A stretch of DNA of 64,000 nucleotides from contig JBCBBJ010000006.1 of the NCBI GenBank assembly GCA_038531745.1, forward strand, positions 62,001-126,000, read 5' to 3'. Source of the DNA: CALLPQ01 sp038531745 (GTDB lineage Bacteria > Pseudomonadota > Alphaproteobacteria > Caulobacterales > Parvularculaceae). A model generated the notes under the pieces. That model was not told the DNA's origin. It saw nothing but the letters and a program-made list of their open reading frames with translations, and did not search any database. Position 1 is the stretch's first letter; every line of letters starts with the position of its first letter. Below, piece after piece: positions 35,016-43,573 of this stretch. The translations under genes were made by a program, and so were the position numbers.

Positions 35016-35798
35016 ATGAAGATCGCCACTTTTAATGTGAACTCAATCAATGCCCGCCTCGCCCGCGTGCTGGAGTGGTTTGACGCCGCAAAGCCCGATA
35101 TTGCCGTTCTGCAGGAAATCAAATGCATCGACGAAAAATTTCCCACTAGCGCCTTTGAAGATCGCGGCTATAATGTTGCCGTACACGGACAAAAAACCTA
35201 TAATGGCGTTGCGTTTCTTTCCAAACACCCAATAGATGATGTAGTGCGCGGCTTGCCCGGTTTTGCCGAGGATGAACAGGCGCGGTATATTGAGGCGATG
35301 GTCATGCCGGCGGACGCAAAACCGGTGCGTGTTGGCGGCCTCTATTTGCCCAATGGTAACCCTGCACCGGGGCCAAAATATGACTATAAGCTCGAGTGGA
35401 TGGGCCATCTACACACCCATGCCGAACGCCTCCTTGCGCTGGAAGAACCGTTTATCCTCGCCGGCGATTTTAATGTTATTCCGCAGGCTGAGGATGTATA
35501 TGATCCAGCTGGCTGGATGGAGGATGCGCTATACCGCCCGAACACGCGCGCGGCCTTTCGCCGGCTGCGCAATCTTGGGCTCACCGACGGGCTGCGGCAG
35601 ATTGATCCGACAACGGTACGTTATACGTTTTGGGACTATCAACGCGGGGCTTGGCAAAAAGACCATGGTATCCGCATTGACCATCTTCTCTTGTCGCCCC
35701 CCGTGGCCGACAGGTTGAAGGACGCCGGTGTTGACCGCATGGAACGCGATAAAGAAAAACCGTCAGATCATGTGCCCGTTTGGATTGAGATTGATTGA
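35016..35798 (+). CDS. xthA: Exodeoxyribonuclease III
   Basis: 260 residues. Catalytic motifs of the EEP family are present: ATFNVNSINAR, LQEIKC, GGLYLPNGN, LAGDFNVIP and SDHVPVW. XthA is an apurinic/apyrimidinic endonuclease and 3'-5' exonuclease of base-excision repair. The ATG at 35016 directly follows a TTG; the ATG is taken. It begins 12 bases after the nitroreductase gene and is probably cotranscribed with erpA and that gene. Confidence 0.95.
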   Translation: MKIATFNVNSINARLARVLEWFDAAKPDIAVLQEIKCIDEKFPTSAFEDRGYNVAVHGQKTYNGVAFLSKHPIDDVVRGLPGFAEDEQARYIEAMVMPADAKPVRVGGLYLPNGNPAPGPKYDYKLEWMGHLHTHAERLLALEEPFILAGDFNVIPQAEDVYDPAGWMEDALYRPNTRAAFRRLRNLGLTDGLRQIDPTTVRYTFWDYQRGAWQKDHGIRIDHLLLSPPVADRLKDAGVDRMERDKEKPSDHVPVWIEID

Positions 35799-36175
35799 TC
35801 TGGCCGTATTTTGGCGCGGTTTATGATTTCCGTAACCATCGTGACCTCAATCGTTCGACGCAACGTTAGAATTCCGGCAAACCCTCGCCGAACTCATTTT
35901 GAGTTGAAAACCCTCGTCCTTCGAGACGCCCTTCGGGCTGCTCAGGATGAGGTTTTTCCAGTAAAAACAATAAGCCCCTCATCCCGAGGGGAGCGCTTCA
36001 GCGGTCGTCTCGAAGGATGAAAATCAACTGCGCTTGAAACAAATATGCTCGAGCGACCGACTCAATTTGCAATTTATTCCTTATGAATAAATTTGATCAT
36101 TTAATTTGAAAAATACTTCTGTAAATTATTATTTTTTTATTCAAAGCAGGTCGGCATCCATTGAGCCCACCATCA
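35799..36175. other. Intergenic region with a large inverted repeat
   Basis: 377 bp between convergent genes xthA and the XRE regulator. It holds the inverted repeat at 35912-36020, then about 150 bp of AT-rich DNA (36040-36150) without a gene. Confidence 0.5.
35912..36020. repeat. Large imperfect inverted repeat (second dispersed-repeat type)
   Basis: The left arm (35912-35952) contains CCTTCGAGACGCC then CTCAGGATGAGG. The right arm (35975-36020) contains CCTCATCCCGAG then GTCGTCTCGAAGGATGA, the complement of the left arm with a few mismatches. The loop is about 22 bp. CCTCATCCTGAG-type hairpins of this form are scattered in many alphaproteobacterial chromosomes. It may also act as a bidirectional terminator for the flanking convergent genes. 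Confidence 0.75.
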
Positions 36176-36895
36176 TTAATGGAACCGGATCGATACCCGC
36201 ACGCAACCAATAATGGTGACCGGCCCGTCATCGTCCCGCCCGTTATGGTCCAGAAAAAGCGTTGTGTACTGATCACGGGTTGAGTGCGGTTCAAGGCGCG
36301 CGGGATTTTCATGCCAGCGCCGCAACATACAACGTTGCCCGCGCACCGCGAGGCAATAGGTCCCATCCACGGGCTTTCGATCTTCATAATCGATGACCAC
36401 CAACGTATCTGGCGGAAAGGCGAGATCAACAGCATGGTCGGTGACAAACAGCGCGAATAATCCGGCCTGCCCATAGGTCACCGGAATATAATCCTCCGCA
36501 AAATCGTGGGGGTCAGTGTTGGTGGGCGTTGTAAACTGGCGGGCCGCGTCCTGACTGATCACGGGCACATGCTGCAAATAGCGGCGTAAATAGGCGGCCG
36601 CCGCATGGGTATCTTCTTCGGTGGCGGACCGCGCCCCCTCCGACAGCCAGGTCAACGGTACCTTCAGCGTTTCCGATAGTTTGGCGAGCATCAACCGCCG
36701 CGGATCATGGATACCGCTTTCCCAGTTGGCCACGGTGGGCTGGCTGACCCCCACCCGCTCGGCCAGATCAGACTGACTGAACGCTGCACTTTTGCGGGCA
36801 TGTTTGATCCGATCACCGATGGACTGTTCCGTTGCGGCCGCCGGGCCCTCGTCCTGGCTTCTCAAATCCTGCCGATGCGTGTTGGTCTCTGCCAT
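36176..36895 (-). CDS. XRE-family regulator with S24-like C-terminal domain
   Basis: 239 residues. The Cro/CI-type helix-turn-helix (about 25-80) reads GDRIKHARKSAAFSQSDLAE then RVGVSQPTVANWESG. The C-terminal half (about 140-239) resembles the LexA/CI S24 fold: AVDLAFPPDTLVVIDYEDRK, GTYCLAVRGQRCMLRRW. I see no clear Ser-Lys self-cleavage pair, so it may only dimerise. ATG 36895 is chosen; an upstream TTG extension looks non-coding. Upstream DNA contains a duplicated operator-like sequence, consistent with autoregulation and control of the divergent 37234 gene. Confidence 0.85.
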   Translation of the reverse strand: MAETNTHRQDLRSQDEGPAAATEQSIGDRIKHARKSAAFSQSDLAERVGVSQPTVANWESGIHDPRRLMLAKLSETLKVPLTWLSEGARSATEEDTHAAAAYLRRYLQHVPVISQDAARQFTTPTNTDPHDFAEDYIPVTYGQAGLFALFVTDHAVDLAFPPDTLVVIDYEDRKPVDGTYCLAVRGQRCMLRRWHENPARLEPHSTRDQYTTLFLDHNGRDDDGPVTIIGCVRVSIRFH

Positions 36896-36973
36896 TTTCT
36901 GCCCCGCTTCCTCTCCCGCGATCTCGCTGTGCCGCTTTTTCCGTTGGGACGGCCCAAACGGCCCCCAAATCCG

Positions 36974-37001
36974 TTGCAATATCAGTTTTACTTATAATCT
37001 C
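36974..37001 (+). promoter_or_regulatory. Operator/promoter-like repeat, copy A
   Basis: TTGCAA (36974-36979), ATCAG (36981-36985) and CTTATAATCTC (36991-37001). It is the twin of the sequence at 37103-37131, placed 79 bp upstream of the XRE start codon. Confidence 0.5.
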
Positions 37002-37102
37002 GCCGAGACCAATAGCCATGAGCATATTGCGGTGCAGCAAAAAATCGCGAGATTGTTACAATTTTTCAAAATAAGTTGCCCTGGTTGGGCCTATTTTCCC
37101 GC

Positions 37103-37131
37103 TTGCAAAAATCAGAAATGCTTATAATCTC
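37103..37131 (+). promoter_or_regulatory. Operator/promoter-like repeat, copy B
   Basis: TTGCAA (37103-37108), ATCAG (37111-37115) and CTTATAATCTC (37121-37131). The last block lies exactly 130 bp from the same block in copy A. It is the better-placed candidate promoter for the gene at 37234. Confidence 0.5.
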
Positions 37132-37233
37132 CAAGAAAGAAGACGGCGGTGTCCGGCGACAGGCAAAAACAGCCAGGTACCCAACGTTTCAACCCGGTGT
37201 GATTAATACCCGAGACTCAGGAGGATGGTGCAC

Positions 37234-37443
37234 ATGAACGAATATTGCACAAATGACGGCGCTGACAGGCTGGCCCGTAAAATTCAGGATTATTGGCGCA
37301 AACAAGGCTTTGAGGTTTCGGTTGAAACCATCAAGGAAGGATTTGTTTCAACAATGCGCTCGGCGCGTACCGATGTGCGCAGCGATATGGTCAATGGGAT
37401 GCCGCGCCGCTCGGTAGCGGTGGAAGCAACGGCCCTCACGTAA
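37234..37443 (+). CDS. Small conserved alphaproteobacterial protein
   Basis: 69 residues. The sequence MNEYCTNDGADRLARKIQDY and the end EGFVSTMRSARTDVRSDMVN are, as I recall, strongly conserved in a short uncharacterised protein found across Alphaproteobacteria. It has no membrane segment; one cysteine near the start. AGGAGG lies nine bases before the ATG at 37234, which is why I prefer it to the ATG at 37225. A 13-bp direct repeat spans its stop codon. Function is unknown. Confidence 0.8.
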   Translation: MNEYCTNDGADRLARKIQDYWRKQGFEVSVETIKEGFVSTMRSARTDVRSDMVNGMPRRSVAVEATALT

Positions 37444-37460
37444 AACCGCCCTCACGTAAA
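37432..37460 (+). repeat. Direct repeat across a stop codon
   Basis: GCCCTCACGTAAA occurs at 37432-37444 and 37448-37460, 16 bp apart. The first copy includes the stop codon of the 37234 gene, so a small tandem duplication occurred at its end. Confidence 0.7.
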
Positions 37461-37472
37461 TTGACGAAAAGC

Positions 37473-38198
37473 TTAGCGCTGGAGCGGTGCTAGGAAGGTG
37501 GCCAAGTCGTTGGGCATAGACGCCCACAAGGCACGGGCCTCCGCCGCCAGCGTCAGGGGCCCATAGCCATAGGTGCAGGCGGCAACGGCAAGGTCACAGG
37601 CCTGTGCGGCGCGGATATCGGTATCGCTGTCGCCCACGAACAAAACCCGTGATGTTGCCTCGTTTTTGTCGATGCCCATGGCATCAAGGCATAACAGGAC
37701 GGGTGCCTGATCCGGTTTGGCGCATCCGGCGGTATCACCGCCAACGATCCGGTCAAAAAATCCATCAAGCCCCAGCGCCTGCAAAAGGGGACGTGCCAGG
37801 CTTTCTTTCTTGTTGGTGCACACTGCGAGATTAACCCCCGCCGCACGCAACGCCGTCAACAGGCCCACAACACCCGGATAGGGTTTTGACCGGTCGGCAA
37901 GATGGTCCGCATAATAATCGACAAACTGTACGTCCATCTGGGCAAGGGCTGCGTCACGGGGCGCGGTGCCGGTTGCGGTCTCAAACCCGGCGCGCAACAT
38001 CGCCCGGGCACCAAACCCAACGAGATGGCGCACCGTTTGGGTTGGCAAGGGCGCAACATCATGGTGCGCGAGCACATGGTTCATGGCCCCGGCCAAATCA
38101 TCGGCGGTGTCCACCAAGGTGCCATCAAGATCGAAAATCGCCCCGCATGGCGCCCCCTCAAAGTCCGTGCTTTCATTCAGGCGTTCGTGATCGGGCAT
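37473..38198 (-). CDS. gph: Phosphoglycolate phosphatase
   Basis: 241 residues, HAD superfamily. Motif I is AIFDLDGTLVDTADDL, motif II AVCTNKKE, motif III around CAKPDQAP and motif IV LFVGDSDTDIRAAQA. The layout matches Gph, which dephosphorylates 2-phosphoglycolate formed during DNA repair or oxygenation. Other HAD phosphatases cannot be excluded. ATG 38198 with GGAAG upstream is preferred to longer starts that would run toward the divergent glmU gene. Confidence 0.85.
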   Translation of the reverse strand: MPDHERLNESTDFEGAPCGAIFDLDGTLVDTADDLAGAMNHVLAHHDVAPLPTQTVRHLVGFGARAMLRAGFETATGTAPRDAALAQMDVQFVDYYADHLADRSKPYPGVVGLLTALRAAGVNLAVCTNKKESLARPLLQALGLDGFFDRIVGGDTAGCAKPDQAPVLLCLDAMGIDKNEATSRVLFVGDSDTDIRAAQACDLAVAACTYGYGPLTLAAEARALWASMPNDLATFLAPLQR

Positions 38199-38276
38199 GG
38201 TGGACTTCCGCAGCGGGTTTTGAAACAAGGAAGCGACGATCCGCTTATCCATTCTGCATAGGCCAGCCGCCCACCC

Positions 38277-39641
38277 ATGACCAGCGCGAACCAGAGCCCC
38301 CCGGCATCCTCGGCCCCCATTGCCGCCATTATTCTTGGCGCGGGCCACGGCACCCGGATGCAATCAACCTTGCCCAAGGTCCTGCACGAACTTGCAGGCC
38401 TGCCGCTTATTGGTCACGCTATGGCGTGTGCGGATCATTTGGACCCGGCCCATATGGCGGTTGTCATTGGCGGTCAGGCCCCCATCGTAGGTGAAATTGC
38501 CCAAACCATGCGCAAGGACCTGACGATTGCGGTTCAGGCCCCGCCGCGCGGCACTGGCGATGCAGTGAAACAGGCGTTGCCCATGCTGGAGAATTTTGAG
38601 GGCACGGTTTTGATCCTTTATGGTGACACGCCGCTGATGAAGCCTGGCACCTTAAGAGCCCTTGCCGGTGAAATCGATGCTGGCCATGCGGTCAGTGTGC
38701 TCGGCTTCAAACCCACCACCGACCATGCCTATGGCCGTCTGATCACGGACAATGACGGACACTTGCACGCAATTGTTGAGGCCCGTGACGCCGCGCCCGC
38801 GCAATTGGCAATTAATTTTTGTAACTCCGGCGTGATGGCTGTTGAGGCCAGTTTTTTGCGCGGGGCCATCCCGACCCTCAAAAATGATAATGCCAAGGGC
38901 GAATATTACCTCACCGACCTGGTGGCCATGGCGCGCGCGGACACGCGAACGGCCACTGCCATTGAGGCTGATGAGGCAGAGGTCATGGGCGTTGATTCGC
39001 GCAACGATCTCGCCCTCGCCGAAAAAATCTGGCAGGAGCATCGCCGGGCCCAGGCGCTTGACGCAGGCGTGACCCTGCACGATCCGTCTACGGTTTATTT
39101 TAGCCATGACACGAAAATCGGAAAAGACGTGACCATCGGCCAGCATGTGGTGTTTGGCCCCGGTGTGACGCTCGAGGATGGCGTGACCATCGAGCCCTTT
39201 AGCCATGTGGCGGGTGCGCATTTGCACACCGGCGTGCGCGCGGGGCCCTTTGCGCGCTTGCGGCCGGGGGCACATCTGGGTCCCGATGTGAAGGTTGGTA
39301 ATTTTGTCGAAATCAAAAAAGCAACCCTCGCGCGCGGGGCAAAGGTCAGTCATCTGAGTTATATTGGCGATGCGCACCTGGGGGAAGACGTCAATATCGG
39401 CGCGGGAACCATCACGTGCAATTATGACGGCTTTAACAAGCACGAAACCGTGATTGAGGATGGCGCGTTTGTGGGGTCCAACACCTCCCTCGTCGCGCCG
39501 GTTACTATTGGCAAGGGTGCCTATGTGGGCTCCGGCTCCGTTGTGACTAAATCAGTGGGAACCGATGCCCTCGCCATTGCCCGCACGCGCCAGCGGGAGA
39601 TTACCGGTTGGGCACGGAAATTCCGCTCAAAGATGAAATAA
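38277..39641 (+). CDS. glmU: Bifunctional GlcNAc-1-P uridyltransferase/GlcN-1-P acetyltransferase
   Basis: 454 residues. The N-terminal pyrophosphorylase has ILGAGHGTRMQSTLPKVLHE and the metal motif in LYGDTPLM. The C-terminal part (about 255-430) is a left-handed beta-helix of hexapeptide repeats (TIGQHVVFGPGVTLEDGVTI), with YIGDAHLGEDVNIGAGTITC at the acetyltransferase site. GlmU makes UDP-N-acetylglucosamine for peptidoglycan and LPS. Divergent from gph; followed by rpiA 45 bases later. Confidence 0.96.
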   Translation: MTSANQSPPASSAPIAAIILGAGHGTRMQSTLPKVLHELAGLPLIGHAMACADHLDPAHMAVVIGGQAPIVGEIAQTMRKDLTIAVQAPPRGTGDAVKQALPMLENFEGTVLILYGDTPLMKPGTLRALAGEIDAGHAVSVLGFKPTTDHAYGRLITDNDGHLHAIVEARDAAPAQLAINFCNSGVMAVEASFLRGAIPTLKNDNAKGEYYLTDLVAMARADTRTATAIEADEAEVMGVDSRNDLALAEKIWQEHRRAQALDAGVTLHDPSTVYFSHDTKIGKDVTIGQHVVFGPGVTLEDGVTIEPFSHVAGAHLHTGVRAGPFARLRPGAHLGPDVKVGNFVEIKKATLARGAKVSHLSYIGDAHLGEDVNIGAGTITCNYDGFNKHETVIEDGAFVGSNTSLVAPVTIGKGAYVGSGSVVTKSVGTDALAIARTRQREITGWARKFRSKMK

Positions 39642-39686
39642 ACCGAATCAGACCTATGCAAAAACCCGTAACCACACGATCAAACT

Positions 39687-40388
39687 ATGCCCAGCGATAG
39701 AGCCAAGAAAGCCGCCGCCACCAAAGCGTTGGACCTGGTGCAACCGGAAATGACGCTCGGCCTTGGCACCGGCTCCACGGCCGCGTTGTTTATCCGCGCC
39801 CTCGGCGAACGGGCACGCGATGGTCTTTATGTGCGCGGTGTGCCCACATCGCGGGAGAGCGAGCGCCTCGCGCTTGAATATGGAATTGATCTCGTCACGC
39901 CCAATGAGACGACACAAATCGATCTTGCCATTGATGGCGCCGATGAGGTGAACCCCCAGGGCGCGCTGATCAAAGGCGGCGGCGCGGCACTCCTGCGCGA
40001 GAAAATCATTGCCGATGCGGCATTAAAATTTGTCGTGATCGCCGATGCGTCGAAATTGGTCACAACGCTCGGCGCCTTTGCCTTGCCGGTGGAGATTGAG
40101 CCTTTTGGCTGGGCGTTGAGTGTTCAGGCGGTGCGCAAGACCTTGGCGGACCTTGGCTTTAGCGGTGCAAATGTGTCTTTACGCGGTGATGAGCGCGGTA
40201 TTCTGCATACCGATGGCGGCCACTACATTCTTGATTGCACGCTTGGGCGGATCGAGGCACCGGCGTCCCTCGATACGAGGCTGAAAGCCATCCCCGGTGT
40301 GATTGAAACCGGACTTTTCGTTGATCAGGCCAACCTTATTATTCTGGGTAAGGATGATGGCAGCGTCGATGTCACCATGCCCGCCTGA
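39687..40388 (+). CDS. rpiA: Ribose-5-phosphate isomerase A
   Basis: 233 residues. Motifs are GLGTGSTAALFIRALGE, the catalytic loop DLAIDGADEVNPQ followed by LIKGGGAALLREKI, and IADASKLV. RpiA interconverts ribulose-5-phosphate and ribose-5-phosphate in the pentose phosphate pathway. No clear Shine-Dalgarno is seen before the ATG. A DUF-type gene and gor follow on the same strand, a grouping known from other Alphaproteobacteria. Confidence 0.95.
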   Translation: MPSDRAKKAAATKALDLVQPEMTLGLGTGSTAALFIRALGERARDGLYVRGVPTSRESERLALEYGIDLVTPNETTQIDLAIDGADEVNPQGALIKGGGAALLREKIIADAALKFVVIADASKLVTTLGAFALPVEIEPFGWALSVQAVRKTLADLGFSGANVSLRGDERGILHTDGGHYILDCTLGRIEAPASLDTRLKAIPGVIETGLFVDQANLIILGKDDGSVDVTMPA

Positions 40389-40426
40389 ACCCATTGCGTC
40401 GTAACGGGCGCCAGAGGAAAAAACAG

Positions 40427-40936
40427 ATGGAAAAATCAAAATATGATCAGTTAAAAGACGCGATCCACACCTATGGGGCGGCTGCGTTTGAAAACCTTTT
40501 GCGGTGTAAAGGGTTGGGCCAGGCCATTGTTGATAATCTGCACGGCTATATCGAATGCCCCCGCGAGATGGTTCGCGCCGTCCCCGCCCAGGGGGAGTTT
40601 GACCCGAAGAAAGATTATGGCGACGAGGCTTTTAGCTTTTCAAGGCGCCAAGTCATCGTTTTAGAACCGGTACATTTCGGCCTAACACTGATTGTGGGCA
40701 ATGCGGAGGATTCAGGGCTTTTATGGCTGCGCACAAATATCTCCATTGAGGTGACCGGCGATACGTTTGATGTTTTTGTGGCAAACCAACCGGTAATCCG
40801 CGTCCCTTTACAATTTGACGGCCATCTGACTCCGGTGTTTGAGGCTGTTTTCCGCGAATTTATTCGCACCTTCGAAATGGAGGTCATGGAATTCAACGAT
40901 GCCCGGTTCAAAAATGGCATCGGTTTTATCGGCTAA
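40427..40936 (+). CDS. Conserved protein of unknown function in the rpiA-gor run
   Basis: 169 residues without signal peptide or membrane helix. The second half has alternating strand-like segments (LWLRTNISIEVTGDTFDVFV) and the protein ends KNGIGFIG. I do not recognise the family. AGAGGAAAAAACAG precedes the ATG at 40427. It sits 38 bases after rpiA and 31 before gor and is likely cotranscribed with both. Confidence 0.7.
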   Translation: MEKSKYDQLKDAIHTYGAAAFENLLRCKGLGQAIVDNLHGYIECPREMVRAVPAQGEFDPKKDYGDEAFSFSRRQVIVLEPVHFGLTLIVGNAEDSGLLWLRTNISIEVTGDTFDVFVANQPVIRVPLQFDGHLTPVFEAVFREFIRTFEMEVMEFNDARFKNGIGFIG

Positions 40937-40967
40937 CACGCCCGACAGCAACAACAGAGAGGCCGCC

Positions 40968-42341
40968 ATGGCACAGTATGATTATGACCTTTTTACCATC
41001 GGTGCCGGCTCCGGCGGGGTTCGGGCGTCGCGTCTTGCGGCCAATTATGGCGCCAGGGTTGGCATTGCCGAGGAATACCGCGTGGGCGGTACCTGCGTCA
41101 TCCGTGGGTGCGTGCCCAAAAAACTCATGGTGTATGCCAGCGAATTTGGTCACGCTTTTGAGGAGGCACGCGGCTATGGTTGGGGGGCTGACAATGCCCG
41201 TTTCGACTGGCGCACCCTGATCGATAACAAAGACGCAGAGATCGACCGGCTGAATGGTATCTATATCCGCAATTTGAAAAATGCCGGCGTTGATATCATA
41301 GAGAGCCGTGCGGTCTTAAAAGATGCGCATACGGTCCATCTTGTTAAGGAAAATCGTGACGTTACCGCGGAGCGTATCCTGATCGCCACGGGCGGTAGTC
41401 CCTGGATTGATGAAAGGGTGCCCGGATACGAGCTTGGCATCACCTCCAATGAGGTTTTTCACCTGCCCACCCTGCCCCGCCATATTGTCATTGCCGGCGG
41501 CGGGTATATTGCCATTGAGTTTGCCTGCATCATGAAAGGCCTCGGCGCAGAGGTTTGCCTTGTCTATCGCGGCGAAGATATCCTTCGCTATTTTGACCGG
41601 GATGTATCGGTCCAGGTGCATGCGGAACTCAAACGCCTCGGTGTTCGCGTAATCACGCAAGCCGTTTTTGAAAAGATCGAATCCCTTGAAGGGGACGAAA
41701 AGCGTGTAACGCTATCCACCGGCACACAATTGGAAGCTGATACCATTATGTGGGCGGTGGGCCGTCGTCCGATGACGGAGAATCTGGGTCTTGAGGGCGC
41801 CGGCGTGGAAACAGCGAAAAACGGCGCCATCAAAGTCAATGCCCAATCGCAAACCAGCGTTGAAAATATTTTTGCCGTGGGCGATGTGACCGACCGGGTC
41901 AATCTGACCCCGGTGGCGATCCGTGAAGGGGCAGCCTTTGCCGAAACAGTTTACAATAATAATCCGCAGACGATGGATTATCACGACATTCCCAAAGCCG
42001 TTTTCAGTCAACCGCCCGTGGGCTCCGTGGGGATGGCCGAACATGAAGCGCGCAAGGCGCTAAAAACCGTTGATATCTACAAGTCTGATTTTCGCCAGAT
42101 GAAAAATATGCTGTCGGGCAATGAACAGCGTACCCTGATGAAACTGGTTGTTGATGGGCAAACCGATAAAGTTGTCGGCTGCCATATCGTTGGTGAAGGC
42201 GCCGCCGAAATGATCCAGATCATGGCCATCGCCGTGAAAGCCGGCATCACTAAAGACCAGGTCGACGCCACCTGCGCACTGCACCCCACAGCGGCGGAAG
42301 AACTCGTCACCATGAAAACAAAATTTGCGCCGCAGTTTTAA
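40968..42341 (+). CDS. gor: Glutathione-disulfide reductase
   Basis: 457 residues, class I FAD disulfide reductase. The FAD motif is TIGAGSGGVRASRLAA. The redox pair is Cys43/Cys48 in GGTCVIRGCVPKK, the VIRG form typical of glutathione reductases. The NADPH site is VIAGGGYIAIEFA, and the C-terminal His-Glu pair is in LHPTAAEE. It keeps glutathione reduced using NADPH. I set the start at ATG 40968; an in-frame extension upstream overlaps the preceding gene. Confidence 0.95.
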   Translation: MAQYDYDLFTIGAGSGGVRASRLAANYGARVGIAEEYRVGGTCVIRGCVPKKLMVYASEFGHAFEEARGYGWGADNARFDWRTLIDNKDAEIDRLNGIYIRNLKNAGVDIIESRAVLKDAHTVHLVKENRDVTAERILIATGGSPWIDERVPGYELGITSNEVFHLPTLPRHIVIAGGGYIAIEFACIMKGLGAEVCLVYRGEDILRYFDRDVSVQVHAELKRLGVRVITQAVFEKIESLEGDEKRVTLSTGTQLEADTIMWAVGRRPMTENLGLEGAGVETAKNGAIKVNAQSQTSVENIFAVGDVTDRVNLTPVAIREGAAFAETVYNNNPQTMDYHDIPKAVFSQPPVGSVGMAEHEARKALKTVDIYKSDFRQMKNMLSGNEQRTLMKLVVDGQTDKVVGCHIVGEGAAEMIQIMAIAVKAGITKDQVDATCALHPTAAEELVTMKTKFAPQF

Positions 42342-42634
42342 GGGTACAAGCACCAGGGCAGCGCAGGCAGCTTGAGCGTTTTTTCCCCATCGAATTCATG
42401 GGGAAGAAAGAAGCGTCGGTCACATAGTCTGAAGTCCCGAGCCAACCACCGCCTCCCCGCGACTTGATCGCGCGGTCCAGGGTGTTCCGCCTACCAAGGG
42501 TTATCGATGGATCGCCTTTGGACAACGCCATTAGCCCCGTGGTCAAGCCACGGGGAGGGGTCGATGTCGAGATCGAATTCAGTAATTGCAGGCGGACAAC
42601 CTGCCTTATCCCCACACGGACGGACAACGCCAAC
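42342..42634. other. Intergenic region with repeat copy 2
   Basis: 293 bp between the convergent gor and YbjN genes. The dispersed paired-palindrome repeat fills 42452-42560. I see no gene in the remainder. Confidence 0.5.
42452..42560 (-). repeat. Paired-palindrome dispersed repeat, copy 2 (inverted)
   Basis: The palindrome arms CCCCGCGA/TCGCGCGG (42455-42475) and CCCCGTGG/CCACGGGG (42535-42555) match copy 1 at 27.5 kb in the opposite orientation, as does the core GGATCGCCT. The arms of the second palindrome are identical to copy 1. Confidence 0.8.
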
Positions 42635-43402
42635 TTAATTACCAAGGCGGTTCAGCGGCAAGCTTGGATCATCAAAAATCTGTTGGCGTTTGGTAAGTGC
42701 TTCACGCAGGCGCGGATTGTGGGGTTCTGCGTCCAATCGGTTTGCCCCAACACGATCGCGAAACACCGTTGCGTTCAACACAACGGCGTTCTCCGACGTT
42801 TCATCAAGACCGGAAACCTTGTTGTTCAACCCGCTGCCGCGACGAAACGAGATGGCATCATCCGCCTCCACGATGGTTTCGGCATATATTTTCGAAAAGG
42901 TGACAAAAGTTGAAATGATCGTTGCCACATTACCGCGCGCAATGCCGTAATCGGCAATGTCATACCGGTTGATATAGGAGTTGCCATTGTCATTGATCCC
43001 CACATTGGAGAACACATAGCGGTTATTGAAATCGCGCACGGTCTGCGGGTCGGCCTTGTCGTCAAACACCGATAGCAACTGCATGCCCACACAGTCCGTA
43101 GACTGAGGACCGCGGCAAGCCAAGGGCGTAATCACAAAAATCGTGGTGCCATCAGAATTTACCAAAATAAACGGAGAGCCATCAGGTGCCTGGCGCGCCT
43201 GCCAGAGCAATTTCATTTCGTTGAGGATGGGCCCCAACTGCGCCACGTCAAACGAGAGAATAGAAACGCCGGGTTGGGAAATCGGGTCGGGGAGGGATTG
43301 GGCGCGCGCCCCCGATAGGCCCGTCAGGCTGGCGGTCATGCACAGCGCCCCCAGAAAGAATGCTCGTGTAGCCGTGCGCATACGTGCAACATTAAAAATC
43401 AT
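42635..43402 (-). CDS. Exported YbjN-domain protein
   Basis: 255 residues. A signal peptide ends near SGARA, so the protein is periplasmic. The core (about 60-180) resembles the YbjN/CesT-chaperone-like fold, with QLLSVFDDKADPQTVRDFNN then RYVFSNVGINDNGNSYINRY. YbjN is an uncharacterised regulator-like family. The C-terminal 60 residues are outside the domain. GGTGGGG precedes the ATG at 43402. It stands between gor (convergent) and rsmB (divergent). Confidence 0.75.
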   Translation of the reverse strand: MIFNVARMRTATRAFFLGALCMTASLTGLSGARAQSLPDPISQPGVSILSFDVAQLGPILNEMKLLWQARQAPDGSPFILVNSDGTTIFVITPLACRGPQSTDCVGMQLLSVFDDKADPQTVRDFNNRYVFSNVGINDNGNSYINRYDIADYGIARGNVATIISTFVTFSKIYAETIVEADDAISFRRGSGLNNKVSGLDETSENAVVLNATVFRDRVGANRLDAEPHNPRLREALTKRQQIFDDPSLPLNRLGN

Positions 43403-43573
43403 TTGATGAACCCCACCATTGTTTATTGTCCTCTTCGCAGCTTAACCCCAACAACCCGCAGACGCCAATATGCTGGCGTTTTCATCGGCAACCATGTGGC
43501 AGCAGGTGATTTTTCTGCGCTACTGCGTGGATTGAGGTTTCTCTTCGGGGACATTTTCCTCTAAGCCACGCCG

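Larger units (their letters stand above)
36896..37233. promoter_or_regulatory. Divergent control region of the XRE regulator
   Basis: 338 bp, AT-rich, between the XRE gene and a small conserved gene. It contains two copies of TTGCAA, a one- or two-base gap, ATCAG, five bases, then CTTATAATCTC (36974-37001 and 37103-37131). A possible inverted half-site GAGATT lies at 37049. TATAAT inside each copy could be a -10 box, but the TTGCAA spacing is too short for a normal -35. Confidence 0.5.
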
